This document shows positions 28,801 through 39,824 of a stretch of DNA of 64,000 nucleotides, piece by piece. The notes below the pieces were generated by a model. It was not told the origin of the DNA. It did no database searches and saw nothing but the letters and a program-made list of their open reading frames with translations. Position numbers and translations under genes: made by a program. Position 1 is the first letter of the stretch. Each line of letters opens with the position of its first letter. This DNA comes from Diplosphaera chodatii (taxonomy: Eukaryota; Chlorophyta; Trebouxiophyceae; Prasiolales; Stichococcaceae), in the NCBI GenBank assembly GCA_032358165.1, contig JAALGY010000062.1:1426001-1490000 (forward strand), written 5' to 3'.

Positions 28801-31800
28801 ACCTTGAACACGTCTACTGGAAACTTCTTGCCCTGCATGCACGCGCATGCAAGCAGACTGCGAATGGGGCATATGTGCTGGTCTACACGTGCTGCTGGTA
28901 TGGAACACCGTCTGCACTGCGGCGTATCTGGGGACCACATCGAAATGATGCAGGTGCTGACCTTGACAAGCATGGGCTCGAGGGCCACAAACTCAGCCGT
29001 ACCCCGCGCCATCTCGCGGGTGCGGGAGTCACACAGCACCGCATGTCCATTTCGGCTGGCCACACCCATCAGCCGCGCTGCAAGGTTGATGGCGTCGCCA
29101 AACATGGTGAATCTGCGATGCCAGCCATGCTGACACATCAATATGCGCAGCATGCCAGAAGCAGATGAACGAGTGTTTCGAAGCCATGACGTCATACATA
29201 TGTAATTGAACGCTGTGGCTCAGTGCTTACTCTGATCGCAGCCGTGACCCTACACAGGCGCACAGCAGTTGCCCGGTTGTGACGCCTATGCAGCCTCGCT
29301 CCCCAACTGCCTGTTGCAAAATAATGGTATCGTCAAAGCATTCGTGTGGCCAGACGTGTGCGACAGACATGTGACAAGATGCAGATCAGTGTGTGCTCTA
29401 AGGTTTGATATTAGAACAGTTTCGTAGTATGCAGAGTTCCACACATAGCAGATGCACCTGCAAGTCTCTGATAATGGCAAGCGCTGCAGAGAGGCCACGT
29501 GCGGGACTGTCGTCATGAACCATGCGCAAACCGAACGCTGCAACAGCTAGGAAGCCCTTTTCATCGCAACGAGCCTGCACAATCACCATGGTATATCAGG
29601 TGGCTCAGTGCGCTGAATGGCTGGCAGCAGCGTGGCGGCAGCAGAACACATGCATCCTGCATGCGTGCATGCCACTGTGCTCTGCGTTTTGCTCTAGGGG
29701 GTTAGACCTTGCACCTGTAGGAATGACCCGCCAGCAGACTCCAGGACTTGTTGCACAGCATTTACTGCCGCCTGAACACTAGCCAGACCGTCCCCAGCAC
29801 TTGTGTCAACTTCCTGTTTGTTTGCATGAAGGTGAACTTTGGCAAGCGTAGACATGTGTTCACCTCATCATTGTACAGCGAGACAAAGCAGCTCATGGGA
29901 GAATGCAGCCTGGTACTGCAAGACCTTGCTCGCTCTCGGCTTTCTCCATCAGCGCACACCTGCAGACTGGGGATGCCACAGAAGACTGTGGTGCAGACCC
30001 GCAGCTCGTTGATGTAGTCACCGTGCCCCGCCTCGATGCGCTGCCGCAGGTTCTCCATAACATGCATCCGCATGACCTGCCGTGCAAAGATGTACGACAT
30101 CGAACCACTGTCGAGGCCAGGTTGTGATCGTTGGCCCTCATGCTCACAAGTGATTGCAGACAAGCATACAGTGCATGAAGTGGTCCACAAGTAATCACAT
30201 TCTTTGTCATGTGAGGCAGCAGGGACTTGGCAGCAGTTCAGGGTGAAGCACCACCTTGACTGCCTGGAGCTGGCCCTGTGTGTGCAGGGCCATGAGCTCT
30301 TGGCCAGCCTTCTGCTTGACTGCCTTGACATTGGTTGCCACGTCGCTATGCAGGGCAGCTGTCTGGCTGCCGCCGTCTGGTGCTGCTGTGGCATGGACGC
30401 TCAGCAGCAGAGCGTGGCCATCCGCAGCTGGTGCGACCTCGCAGACGTCCCCAATGCTCGAGATCACTTCAGGGCTCAGCAGCACCTCCCCTGCGCACAT
30501 GTAGGCACATGATCACATGATGATGCTGCAGCACCTTGCTTATGGTTTGGCAAAGCCTCACTGTTACAGGTCGTGACATATGCCAGCTGCACAGGCAGTT
30601 TCAGGTATGTGTCACCCGACTGCACGATGCGGTCTGCAGCGGCCAGCTGCACCATTGGCTGGCGTCTGCCATTGGCATCTGTGGCAGATGCATGTGGGCG
30701 GTCCCCCATGAAGAACTCCCATCTGGGCACACTGTCCTCGCCCCTGCCGCAAAGCGCTTGCTCATGGCAGCCACCAACATGGAATACGCAAACTGTTCCG
30801 GCCGCCACCATGATCTGAACCACATTCGGAAGAAGATGCCGGTTACTATGGCTGACATCAGCGCATGGCAAGGGTACAAGGACGTGCAGCAAAGTGTCGC
30901 ATGTTAACGGCACTGTGATGATCACAGCTGTGCCTTCAGCGGCGAGCTGCATGCACACAGTCCCCACCTTCAGTGACAGGGTGCGCCGCGCCCAAGCAGT
31001 CGATGCGGACATCGCCGACTTCTTGTGACGAAGTGCCCGCTGCAGCTGGCTGCCTTGTGTCTGTAGCGAGCTGCCAAGTAACATACCTGAATCACACAGC
31101 TGCCTGATCAGGCAAAACCAGTGTCGATGGGCAGGTGTATTGTAGAAGAGTCGCAGGCTGCATGCCATGCCGCACTAATGCTGATGCATTGTGAACAGAG
31201 CGCAAGGTTGCATGCATGCAGGAGCCAACCGCGTTACTCACCACTCACAAGGCTGCCAGCAGATGATGATGCAGCAGTGCCACTGAATGATGGCGGACCA
31301 GCATCATCACGGAGGCTGGAGGCTGCCAGCAGACTTGGCAATTGCTGCTGAGATGCGCCCAAGGAGGAGATGTAGGAGCCAGCTGTGTCGATGCTGCTGG
31401 TTGCGCTGATGTCACTTGCTGCTGACCTGTGTGCCTGCATGCAGCAACCAGAAATGTTTCCCAAACAGGGCTTACCTGCACACAATGCCATGCATGAGCT
31501 GGACGTATGATGATCTTGTAAACATCAGCAAGCGAGGTGCTGCTGACCTCGAGCCAAGTGGGATGCTGCTCATGTAGGCCGTGCAACCGCTGTGGCGGCA
31601 TGATGTCATCTGACGCCTGTGCTGCTGCCAAGGAGCTGCTGCCAGATCGCCAGCTGCCGATCGTTGTGGCCAATTTGCTGGCGCGTCTCTGCAATCGTAA
31701 GCGGCCAGGTGGCTGGTTGCTGGCAGCAGCACCGCCTTCAATGATGCTGCTGGCATTTACAATTGCTTGCTGTCCAGCACCATTATGCAGTTCAGTGGCT

Positions 31801-34800
31801 GCAGTCAGCAGCCAGTAACATAATGTCAGCAAGCCGGATCATGAGCCATCCACATGCAGGTATCGCAAGGTGGCATATGCTGTTGATGACATGTACAAGT
31901 CTGCTATACATGGCAGCACCTGATGTTAATGCTGCACCGTCCGATGCTGCAGAGAGCACCGCAAGAGCGCCTAGAGGTGCCAATGCGGTACAGTCAGGTG
32001 CCAGCATCTGTGATGATGGACATGCTGCTGCAGCGGCGGCATCAGCTGGGCTCTGGCCAAGGGTCTTGCCAGCAACTGCAGGTCGAAGCGCTGGCCGCAG
32101 CTGTGGCAGCACAGCAGCAGCAGGCGCAGTGGATGGCTGTGAGGTGGAGGCAGCAAGCACGCTTGGCTGAGACGGGGGCTGCCAACAGGCCTCTACTTGT
32201 TGCAGCAGGGCGGTGTGGTCGACCGGTGGCAGCGGCGGCAGGCTGGCCGTGCTAAAGTAGCTGCCAATCAGTGCAGACCTGCAGCCAGCCAACACCAGTG
32301 CTGTTCGAGGCACTCCTGCCCAGCAGCAATCTTATTGATCTGTCACATGGAAGCGATCAGCAATGTTTATGCGCACCCAGCACTGGTGGCAGAGCCTTGG
32401 CTGGTGATCGACTCTGCCTGCCGCAGCTGGCTGAGGGACTCTGTGCTGGCAGCGCTGGGTGCCGCCCCCTGAGGTGCTGCTGCCTCGTCGGCACCTTCAC
32501 CGTGCAGCAACAGCGCAGACGCTGCAGCGGCTGGCGAGGGCGTCGGCAGGGAGCTGAAGGTGACAGTGCGATGCAGTGGTTTTGCTTCCGTCTGCTGCTT
32601 CTGCAGCGACGGGAGCTCCTCTGCGCTCTGCTGCACAGCGCGGGGGGACAGCGGCGCGCTGTTGTTGCGGTGCAGGCGGCGCTTCTTGGCCGACGACAGC
32701 ACTGCGACCACCTGCACAGCACCATGGTTGCCATGACCATTGGCAATGACGCCCCTTCACTACAGGCGAGCCAGTCATGAGAACCAGACTCCAACAGTGA
32801 CCAGTGCTGATTGACACCAGACCTGGTGGTAGATGTGTGCCAAGGGGTTGGCAGCGCCGCCATCCGACAGCTTCCGATCGGTTGTGTCGACCTGCGCGGT
32901 GCTCCCTGCTGAGTGCGCCCTGAGCTGGGCTGCGGAGGTGGCAGAGTCGTCCAGTGTGCGCAGGGTCGGTGGTGTGGGTCGGCTGCTGGTGGAGTCGATG
33001 CTGCGCCTGCTGGGGTCGCTGAGTGCGCGAGCCCGCCTCTGCCTTGAAGGCGGCGCAGGTGGGCTGCGCTGGCCTGTGTTCAGGAATTGGGCAAGTCGCC
33101 ATCAGCGTCGACGTTAGACAAAACGTGGTAGATCAGATGAGCACAAGGCTCACACCTGAGTTCAGGAGACCTGCAGACAGTGTCGAGGAATAGCACGCCT
33201 GTTCCTCGCTGGGCGTGCACCTGTAGCCACTGCGGACGTGCTGTTGGCAGCAGCTGACAGGCGTGACGGCTCATTGTGCTCCTTCCCCCGCAGCAGCCCG
33301 GCAAAGCTGTCCAAGACACTCGCGGTGCGGCGCACTCGGCGCTGCGGGCTGCTAGCACCCACGTCGCCTGCCGCAGGGGGTGCATCGGCGCTGCTCAGCG
33401 TGACGCGGCGGCTGGGCGGGTTGCGCGGCTGCCGGGGCACCGGGCTCACCTCCCCGCTCGGCAGCATCCGCATTGCGCCTGCAGGAGCAAGGCGGTCATG
33501 TTCCTTCTGCTGGCAGGGCTTGGGACCGGCAACAATCTGCACCACGGAGGCATGACCTATGGCCAGGCGCCGCAAGCGCACCGTAGTCCTGCGAGAGCTG
33601 CGAGGCACACCGCACGCAGCGCAGTGTCGCCAGCTTCAGGCCCCCATCACTGGAGGACGTCACCTCCTTGTCGGTTGGCGCAAAGGCCACGATCATCGAG
33701 TCGCCTGCCAAATCAAAATCCTCATGAACATCGACAACAGCATGTCCCTCTAGGTGAGCAGTGAGTTGCCATTGGCACATGCGATGCATGCCCAAAGGGT
33801 GGTGCAGGCATACCTGCAAACTTCATGACGTCGCCGCCATGAGCAGCGATGAGGTCAATGACCTGCAGCATTGGGGTTGCGCATTACAGCACGACCCTCA
33901 TGACAGCATCTGCTCGACATTGTTGCATGTGCTGAGAGCAACCTTCGTGAAGTAGTTGTTCATGCACTTGGTTAGCAGCTCGACACCAAAGGCGTGCTGC
34001 GGTCCGCGGGATAGCTGCTCCGTCAGTCGAGTGAATCCTGAGATGTCTGCCACCATCACTGCACCCTCGAAGGTTTCCATCGTCGGCTTCAGCACCTGCA
34101 GTGTAGACAGAGACACACTCTACATCTTTGCCGACTAAGCCTGTGCTGACACTGACTTCCAGGTTCCGTGCTGCTGCTCCTGCAACCTGCAGCGTCACAT
34201 CCCAGCCAGGTGCACACCTCAGCATTGCCATCCAGGCTGTGCAGGTGCGCTGCGGCCATCTTCTCTCGAAGCATATGGGGCACGAAGGGCGCCAGCATGG
34301 GCAGCGCTGCAGCAGCAACCGCCACAGCTGATGCATGGTCCAAAGCTGCCTGCTTCTTAGCATCAACTGAGCTCTGCTTCTGTGCTTTGGGCGGCTTTCG
34401 GCCTTTGAAATGCACATCCTTTCCTGCAGCGTCAAGAGCAAAAGTTTGTACACGTGTACTCGCGCCATTTTATTTCTGTGCAGCCTCCAGGATCTGCACC
34501 ACACCAACTGGAAGTAATTTCCACCATCACGGCGACAAGGGGTGGCGGCTTGGGCCCCTCACCAGCAGGCAGTGCCTCGTCTGGGTCGAGCTGTCCCGAG
34601 CGCTGTCGTGCCTTGAGGTCAGGCGCTAGTGGTGGCCTGCCCGCAGCCCTCCAGCGAGAGGTCACCTTGGCAGTGAGTTTCAGCAGGTTCCAGCTGGTTT
34701 CAGCAGGCACCTCCACAGCTTCCGCTGCCGCCCATTGGTCCATCGGCTGCATTCGACCAATGAGCTTTGTAGTGATGTGCCCCCTGCCAGCAGCCCGCTC

Positions 34801-36511
34801 TCATATGACTTCAGACGAGGAGGCACAGTGCTGACTGCTTGCTACGAAAAGATGTACAACCGCACCTCTTGGCGGCTGCCGTCGGCCGAGGTGCAGCGTC
34901 GTGGGCTGCTGCTGTCCTGCTGCCGTGACAAAGTCAGCGGCTGCATGCGCGGGCTCTCCGAGTGCAGTGTCAAGCGCGACCTCTGCGGAGCAGCTGAGGC
35001 GCTGCGCACAGATTGGCGACCTGGAGTCCGCACGCTGTCTGCCGGCTGCTGGAGGCGCTGCGTGACATCAGTGCCAATCGCCAGGTGCTCCGGTATGTGG
35101 AGAGATGCCGTGCCTAAGTCTGCCGGCGGCGGGCTCAGGGAACGCCGCACCCTGGCCGACACAGAACGGCCAGCCGCGGCCAGCAGCGGCGGCGGCCCGG
35201 ACGCCGCAGGCTTGCCCGGTCGCAAGCGATCCAGGCCGCTGGCACGCCGCACGCCCAGCGGCGGCGTCGGCTGTGGCGCAGGCTGCATCTGCGCCCCGGG
35301 TGCAGCGGCACCATCGCGTGACCTCGTCCTGCGGCCGCGCATGCGTGTGCTGGCACGGCGGATGCTGCCGGGCACAGCCAGGAGTTGCAGTGCCGATGGC
35401 TTTTTGGCTGATGGCGGCGCAGGTGGCTCGGGCACAGCAAGGACCATGTCCAGGTATGATGTTGATCCGCCTGCAACATGTAAGACCCTGCACGAATTTC
35501 CTGGCGGTCCCATGACCAGGCTGCGTCTCTGCAGACTTTCTCTTGTTTCTTGGGGCACAGGATCGAGCGAGTGGAAGAGCATGTTCTCTCACCTGACATG
35601 TCCCTTCGAAGTGCTTGAAGGCTGTCGTTCGCCTCACCCGTGCCACCTCTGCTGCTACCTCGTGGCTCGCTTACTGGCAGCGCAGAGCGACCAGGAAGAG
35701 CTGATGCCTGCCCCGCCGAGCTGTCGCTGGCCGCATTGTGGCCTGCAGGCCTGATCCTGAGGACACAGGAACGAGTCCCAAAGGATATAGATTGCTTACA
35801 CAGTCAGCAGTGATGCTGGCAGCACCACAGCTACCAGCTGACATGCTCCTGGACACTGCATGAGCAGCGCATCTCATACCCTGCTGCGGAGCCGCTCGGC
35901 TTAGCTTCTGGTTTCGCAGTAGGCTGTTGCTCGGGCTGCTGTGACAGCGACTTCTGTTGCCGCTGCTGCTGAACCTGCTGCTGCTGTTTCTGATGTGGCT
36001 GGTTGCCCCTTGAATGCAGCCGGCGCTGCCGGTCATGCTCCGCCGCCTCCCGGGCGGCCTTGTCCCGCTTCGCAGTCTGCTCCATAGTACGCTTGAGGTC
36101 CCACAGCTCGAGGATGGACTCCGCCTGGCGCTCGCGCCCCTTGGCCGCTGCAGCGCTGAGGCCGGCGCCTGGGGCTCTCTGCGCCGCGGGGTGCGGCACG
36201 CTGGCGCTGCGGCGCAGCATGGCGGCCAGCTCCGGCATGGACGCCCGGGCAGCAGACGGCGGGGCCGCCTCGCTTCCGCCGCTGCGGGCGGTGTGCAGCG
36301 GCACCGTCCGCGGCTGCGCTGCCACGTCAGCCCAGGTGCTGTCAGGAGCAACGTTTGTCATGGGTCCGTCCGTGGCAACGCTGTCAGCGGCGCTGTGCGC
36401 TGACAATGGGCTCTCCAACCTCTGTGGTCGCAAACTCAGCTGGTCCGATGGGTGCGGGCGGCGCCATTTGCCTTGCTCCCAGTAGGATCTGATGGGCGGG
36501 CGGTAAGCCAT
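22878..36511 (-). CDS. soluble-type adenylyl cyclase (ADCY10/sAC-like) with N-terminal extension
   Basis: Makes cAMP; this family is typically bicarbonate/calcium regulated. Very large multi-exon gene. The N-terminal Gln/Ser/Arg-rich extension (36511 to about 34.88 kb) begins MAYRPPIRSYWEQGKW. Cyclase domain 1 has GAVMVADISGFTRLTEQL (about 34.05 kb) and GGDVMKFAG continuing DSMIVAFAP, both metal-binding Asp present. A long low-complexity coding insertion follows (about 33.5-31.1 kb), then the rest of domain 1 (VGTVCMQLAAEG; VPRWEFFMGDRP). Cyclase domain 2 (about 30.1-29.0 kb) has ELRVCTTVFCGIPSLQ, DEKGFLAVAAFGL and MFGDAINLAARLMG; its first metal Asp is missing, as in animal sAC. The STAND-type ATPase has Walker A LEGEAGIGKSR (about 28.42 kb) and Walker B IVVLFEDLQHFD (about 26.47 kb), followed by helical/TPR-like repeats ending SSQNVLQEMLAT. 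The stop is TGA at 22878-22880. Exons upstream of 34.75 kb could be a separate gene, but a 130-bp intron with matching phase links them. Confidence 0.83.
26636..26655. repeat. short A/T-rich inverted repeat in an adenylyl cyclase intron
   Basis: Two 9-nt arms (AGACATATA and its complement) separated by CA. Probably incidental intron sequence. No function inferred. Confidence 0.4.
27406..27429. repeat. 12-bp tandem duplication
   Basis: The unit TACAGTCGACCA occurs twice in tandem, followed by a partial third copy, within the adenylyl cyclase gene. If exonic it would add a 4-residue repeat. Short and of uncertain significance. Confidence 0.45.
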
Positions 36512-37220
36512 ACAGGGACGGTAGCGTGTCTCATCAGATGCCCGCTAGGCGCCCGCTGATGCTGCGATGTGGCCTGCGGCTGTGCGGCAGCTTGGCTCTG
36601 CCGATCCCCAGTGCCACTTGCGTAGCGACAATAGCACCACAACATATCAGATTATCAAGGGTGACCCTAACACATCATTTCGTGCAGAATTGCTGATGAA
36701 CCATCCTCGCGTGCCCAATAAGCGAATGCCTACAGCACCTACAGTACTGGCCAGCCGGAGAGGCGCCTAGATGATGGCGATAAACACGTGTAATGCTGCT
36801 GTAATCTCTCTGTAGCTCGTTGATGATCGAGCTTGTGGTACGAAGCGATCTTGACAGGTTGCTCCCGTGCTTGATGTATCAGCCTGCGATCCTGCCGGAC
36901 GGACACACACGGGACCAGCGCATGCCCGCACCCGCAGGCGGGTATTGCCCAAAAGCAGCATATGGGCCCACAAGTTGTACCGACGGTCATGTATCTCGCT
37001 TCCAGTGTCAGTCAGCGCAGGGATCTGCACGTCAGTTTTCCGAGTTTTCTTGGAGGGTTACGTGACCGCAGCCGGGCTTTGCAGGGACTCCATGCACAGA
37101 TCTCCAGACGACGGACAGCGGCGTGTGTTCCCGGGGGCCGGGGGCGCACACACCCGGCAGCCTGCGCTCGTTGCCGGCCCGGCGGTGCTCCTGCACACGC
37201 CAGAGCTTCTTGTTTGTCCC
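36512..37220. other. intergenic region between divergent adenylyl cyclase and NARA5-like genes
   Basis: About 700 bp between divergent starts. An open frame continuous with the NARA5-like gene runs back to 36867 but lacks conserved features before the transit peptide, so I treat it as 5'UTR/promoter. Confidence 0.4.
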
Positions 37221-38561
37221 ATGGCGATCGCCACAGCCAGTTTGGCGGGCTGCCACCTTGAGCGCCTGCTTTCTTCCTCGGCAGCGTCGTGCGCGAGTTT
37301 CGTCCCCGTGCGGCATCTGCCGCAATCGTGCGCCGGCTTCTCCGCACGATCCTCCAGCGGTCAGGAGATCTGCAGCCGCACGCGGCTCAGCACCACAAAT
37401 CAACAGCGGCGGTGCACCATGGCAGCCTACAGCAGAATGGCCGACGGTTTCGACTCAGAGTACATGCCGGCCCACAGCTCAGGGGAGGCCTGGGATGTGC
37501 TGGGCCTCGGGCAGGCCATGGTCGACTTCTCCGCCTGCGTGAACGATGAGTTCCTGCACCATCTCAGAGTCGAGAAGGGCTCCCGCAGGATAGTCACAGT
37601 GGAGGAGCGTGCGGCGGTCCTCCAGCAGCTCGACGGCAGCTCATACCAGGTGAGCGCCGGCGGGTCACTTAGCAACACGCTGCTGGCGCTCGCGCGCCTG
37701 GGCCGCGCGGAGGATGCGCTGTGCGGCCGCGGCCCGCTGCGCGTGGCCTTCGACGGCATCGTGGGCGGCGACGCGCTGTCGGCCTTCTACTCGGCCCAGA
37801 TGCGCGACGCCGGCGTGTCGGTCCTGGCCGAGCCCGGACCCAACAGCAGCACGGGGACGGTCATGGTGCTGACGACGCCGGACGCCAACCGCACGATGCT
37901 GTCGTACCTGGGCACCCCGGCGCCGGTGGTGCTGGACGCGCGGCTGGAGGCGGCCATCGCGCACTCCAGGCTGCTGGTCATCGAGGGCTACGTGTGGGAG
38001 ATGCCCGACGCCGTGGCCAGCATCGGCGCCGCGCTGGAGGTGGCGCGGGCACACGGCACGTTGGTGGCGCTGACAGCAGGGGACGCGGGGCTGGTGGCAC
38101 GCAAGCGGGAGGAGCTGTGGGGCGCCCTCCACGCCGGCGTCGACCTGCTGTTCACCAACAGGTCGGAGGCTTCAGCCCTGGTGGGGACCGACTGCAATGC
38201 GCAGCAGGCGGCACTGGCGCTTGGGCCCCACGCCGACATGGTGGTCGTCACCGATGGCGCGGACGGCTCCTGCATCTCAGCCCTCGGCAGCTTGCAGGTG
38301 GTGCCGCCCTTCTGGGCGCAGGATGCGCCTGTGGACACCTGTGGCGCAGGGGATGCGTACGCTGCCGGTGTGCTGTGGGCCTACCTCCGCGGCATGGGCG
38401 TCGCTGCCATGGGCCGCGCCGGTGCACGCATTGCCAGCCAGGTGATCTCACAGCAGGGCGCGACCTTGTGTATGGAGGATGCAGCAAAGCTAGTGCAGCA
38501 GCTCCCAGCAGCAGAGTCCTCACCCGCACTCAGCAGCCTGAGCAGCGCCGACATGTGGTGA
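37221..38561 (+). CDS. NARA5: chloroplast pfkB-family carbohydrate kinase, NARA5-like
   Basis: Single uninterrupted frame of 446 aa from the ATG at 37221. Residues 1 to about 65 are Ser/Ala/Arg-rich with almost no acids, typical of a plastid transit peptide; a second ATG at 37420 starts the mature-like part. The core matches the plant NARA5 subgroup: DVLGLGQAMVDFSACVNDEF, VSAGGSLSNTLLALARLG, DGIVGGDALSAFYSAQMRDAG, TGTVMVLTTPDANRTMLSYLG, VIEGYVWEMPDA and the catalytic anion-hole/base motif VDTCGAGDAYAAGVLWAYLRG. In Arabidopsis NARA5 is needed for accumulation of Rubisco and other plastid-encoded photosynthetic proteins; its substrate is not established to my knowledge. Intronless and strongly GC-rich, unlike every other gene here. 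The longer frame upstream to 36867 is probably untranslated. Confidence 0.88.
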   Translation: MAIATASLAGCHLERLLSSSAASCASFVPVRHLPQSCAGFSARSSSGQEICSRTRLSTTNQQRRCTMAAYSRMADGFDSEYMPAHSSGEAWDVLGLGQAMVDFSACVNDEFLHHLRVEKGSRRIVTVEERAAVLQQLDGSSYQVSAGGSLSNTLLALARLGRAEDALCGRGPLRVAFDGIVGGDALSAFYSAQMRDAGVSVLAEPGPNSSTGTVMVLTTPDANRTMLSYLGTPAPVVLDARLEAAIAHSRLLVIEGYVWEMPDAVASIGAALEVARAHGTLVALTAGDAGLVARKREELWGALHAGVDLLFTNRSEASALVGTDCNAQQAALALGPHADMVVVTDGADGSCISALGSLQVVPPFWAQDAPVDTCGAGDAYAAGVLWAYLRGMGVAAMGRAGARIASQVISQQGATLCMEDAAKLVQQLPAAESSPALSSLSSADMW

Positions 38562-39089
38562 TGACGACGGCCAGCGTCATAGTGCACCATGGCAATTTTT
38601 ATTGGAGAGCACGCATGGCCTACGGCCACCACGCGACGGCGCATCAGCACCATTAGCAACTCTTAGCATTCGCCTCTGAACCGAAAGGCGGTCACGGCGC
38701 TCTGAGCCACCACCAGGAGTTTTGAACCCAGCACTCTGCGCTGCAGCAGAGGGCGTCTGTCAACAATAGATTGTAGTGTAGCTGTCAGTCTGCCTGCGAA
38801 GCTTGGGCAGTTTTGTGATTGCTTGATCTCGAGACATCGGCTTGCTATTGAATGCGTTTGGTAATGCATCAGCTTGATCATGGCAGCTCCTGCATATTTA
38901 CAAGCTTGCCCTGGTGTGCCCTTTCCCTTGGCGGCTTGGCCTAGTGTCCTGTCCACGTGTACATCTCATCTTCCACCTAGCAGATGAGGAGGTGCAGACG
39001 GTCAATTTGCTGCTGCGTAGCACCGATACTAGTCTCGACACGTCTACTTAACATATTTGTGACATCATGGCAGGCATCACTTCCTGCAC
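38562..39089. other. intergenic region, nothing recognised
   Basis: About 530 bp between two plus-strand genes, with no supported gene, repeat or motif. Confidence 0.4.
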
Positions 39090-39824
39090 ATGCGCGTTGC
39101 GGTCACCTGCAATGCGATTTTGCCAACCTGCACACCAGCCACAGCGGCGTTGCAGCATGTACTCCGTGCAGTGCCACGCACGCGCAGACTCAGGTCGTCA
39201 GGAGCAGCTGCTCACACGGCGGTAGGCTGGCAGGAGGCCTGTCAAGCCTGCATGTGGCAATGCACCAGCATTGCATGCATGCACAGTTGCGCCAATCTTG
39301 GGTGCTGCTGATCACCAGAATCATCCCAGCCATCATCATCCCAGCATGGCTCCTGTAGATGCAACCACAGCACCAATCCCTGACTCACATTTGTCGCACC
39401 CGCTGCTTGCAGGAGCGTCGCAGCAGCGATCATCAGCAGCCCCATCCTGCTGGCCGCAGCAGCAGCGCAGGCAAAGAGCTTGAAAGAGGCAGAGCAGGAG
39501 TGAGCTCCCATGCAACGTCGTCTTGAGCAAAATTGATCGCCGGCCGTACTTCATCTGCATATTTGTGTTTTGTTGCATGCGGTTGCACAGGAAGGAGGCG
39601 AGGAGAAAGGCGTTGAAGGAAAAGGCGCAGGGCACCAAGGAGACGGGGAAGCCGTTTGAGGGTGAGCGTCATCGATGTGCATTCTGTTGCAGTGGTGCTG
39701 ACTGGCACGCAGCAGTGTGTCGTTGTGCGGACATCAGGGCCGTTTTGCAGGTGAGGAGTTTGGCAGCAACTATGTGCCGCCAGAGTCGCAAAAGATCAGT
39801 CCAGCATTCTTCAAGAAGATATGA
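39090..39824 (+). CDS. unrecognised 111-aa putative organelle membrane protein
   Basis: Proposed exons 39090-39193, 39413-39499, 39591-39661 and 39751-39824 have GT-AG borders and phases that all agree (336 nt). The N-terminus is basic, Ala/Thr/Arg-rich and without acids (MRVAVTCNAILPTCTPATAA), consistent with a plastid or mitochondrial targeting peptide. Then comes one hydrophobic helix (SVAAAIISSPILLAAAAAQA), a strongly charged Lys/Glu helix (KEARRKALKEKAQ), and a tail EEFGSNYVPPESQKISPAFF ending in a Lys-rich terminus. I do not recognise the family. The last three exons look clearly coding; the first is chosen on phase and targeting character and is less certain. Convergent with FAD synthase. 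Confidence 0.55.

Noticed and set aside
35105..35515. plus-strand open frames over the adenylyl cyclase N-terminal extension
   Set aside because: They are antisense to Arg/Pro/Ser-rich coding exons and lack any conserved motif.
36867..37220. upstream in-frame extension of the NARA5-like protein
   Set aside because: Open by chance in a GC-rich leader; the transit-peptide-like sequence begins at the ATG at 37221 and nothing before it is conserved.
37721..38656. 311-codon Gly/Arg-rich plus-strand frame overlapping the NARA5-like gene
   Set aside because: A GC-rich shadow in the alternative frame; the pfkB frame carries all conserved motifs.
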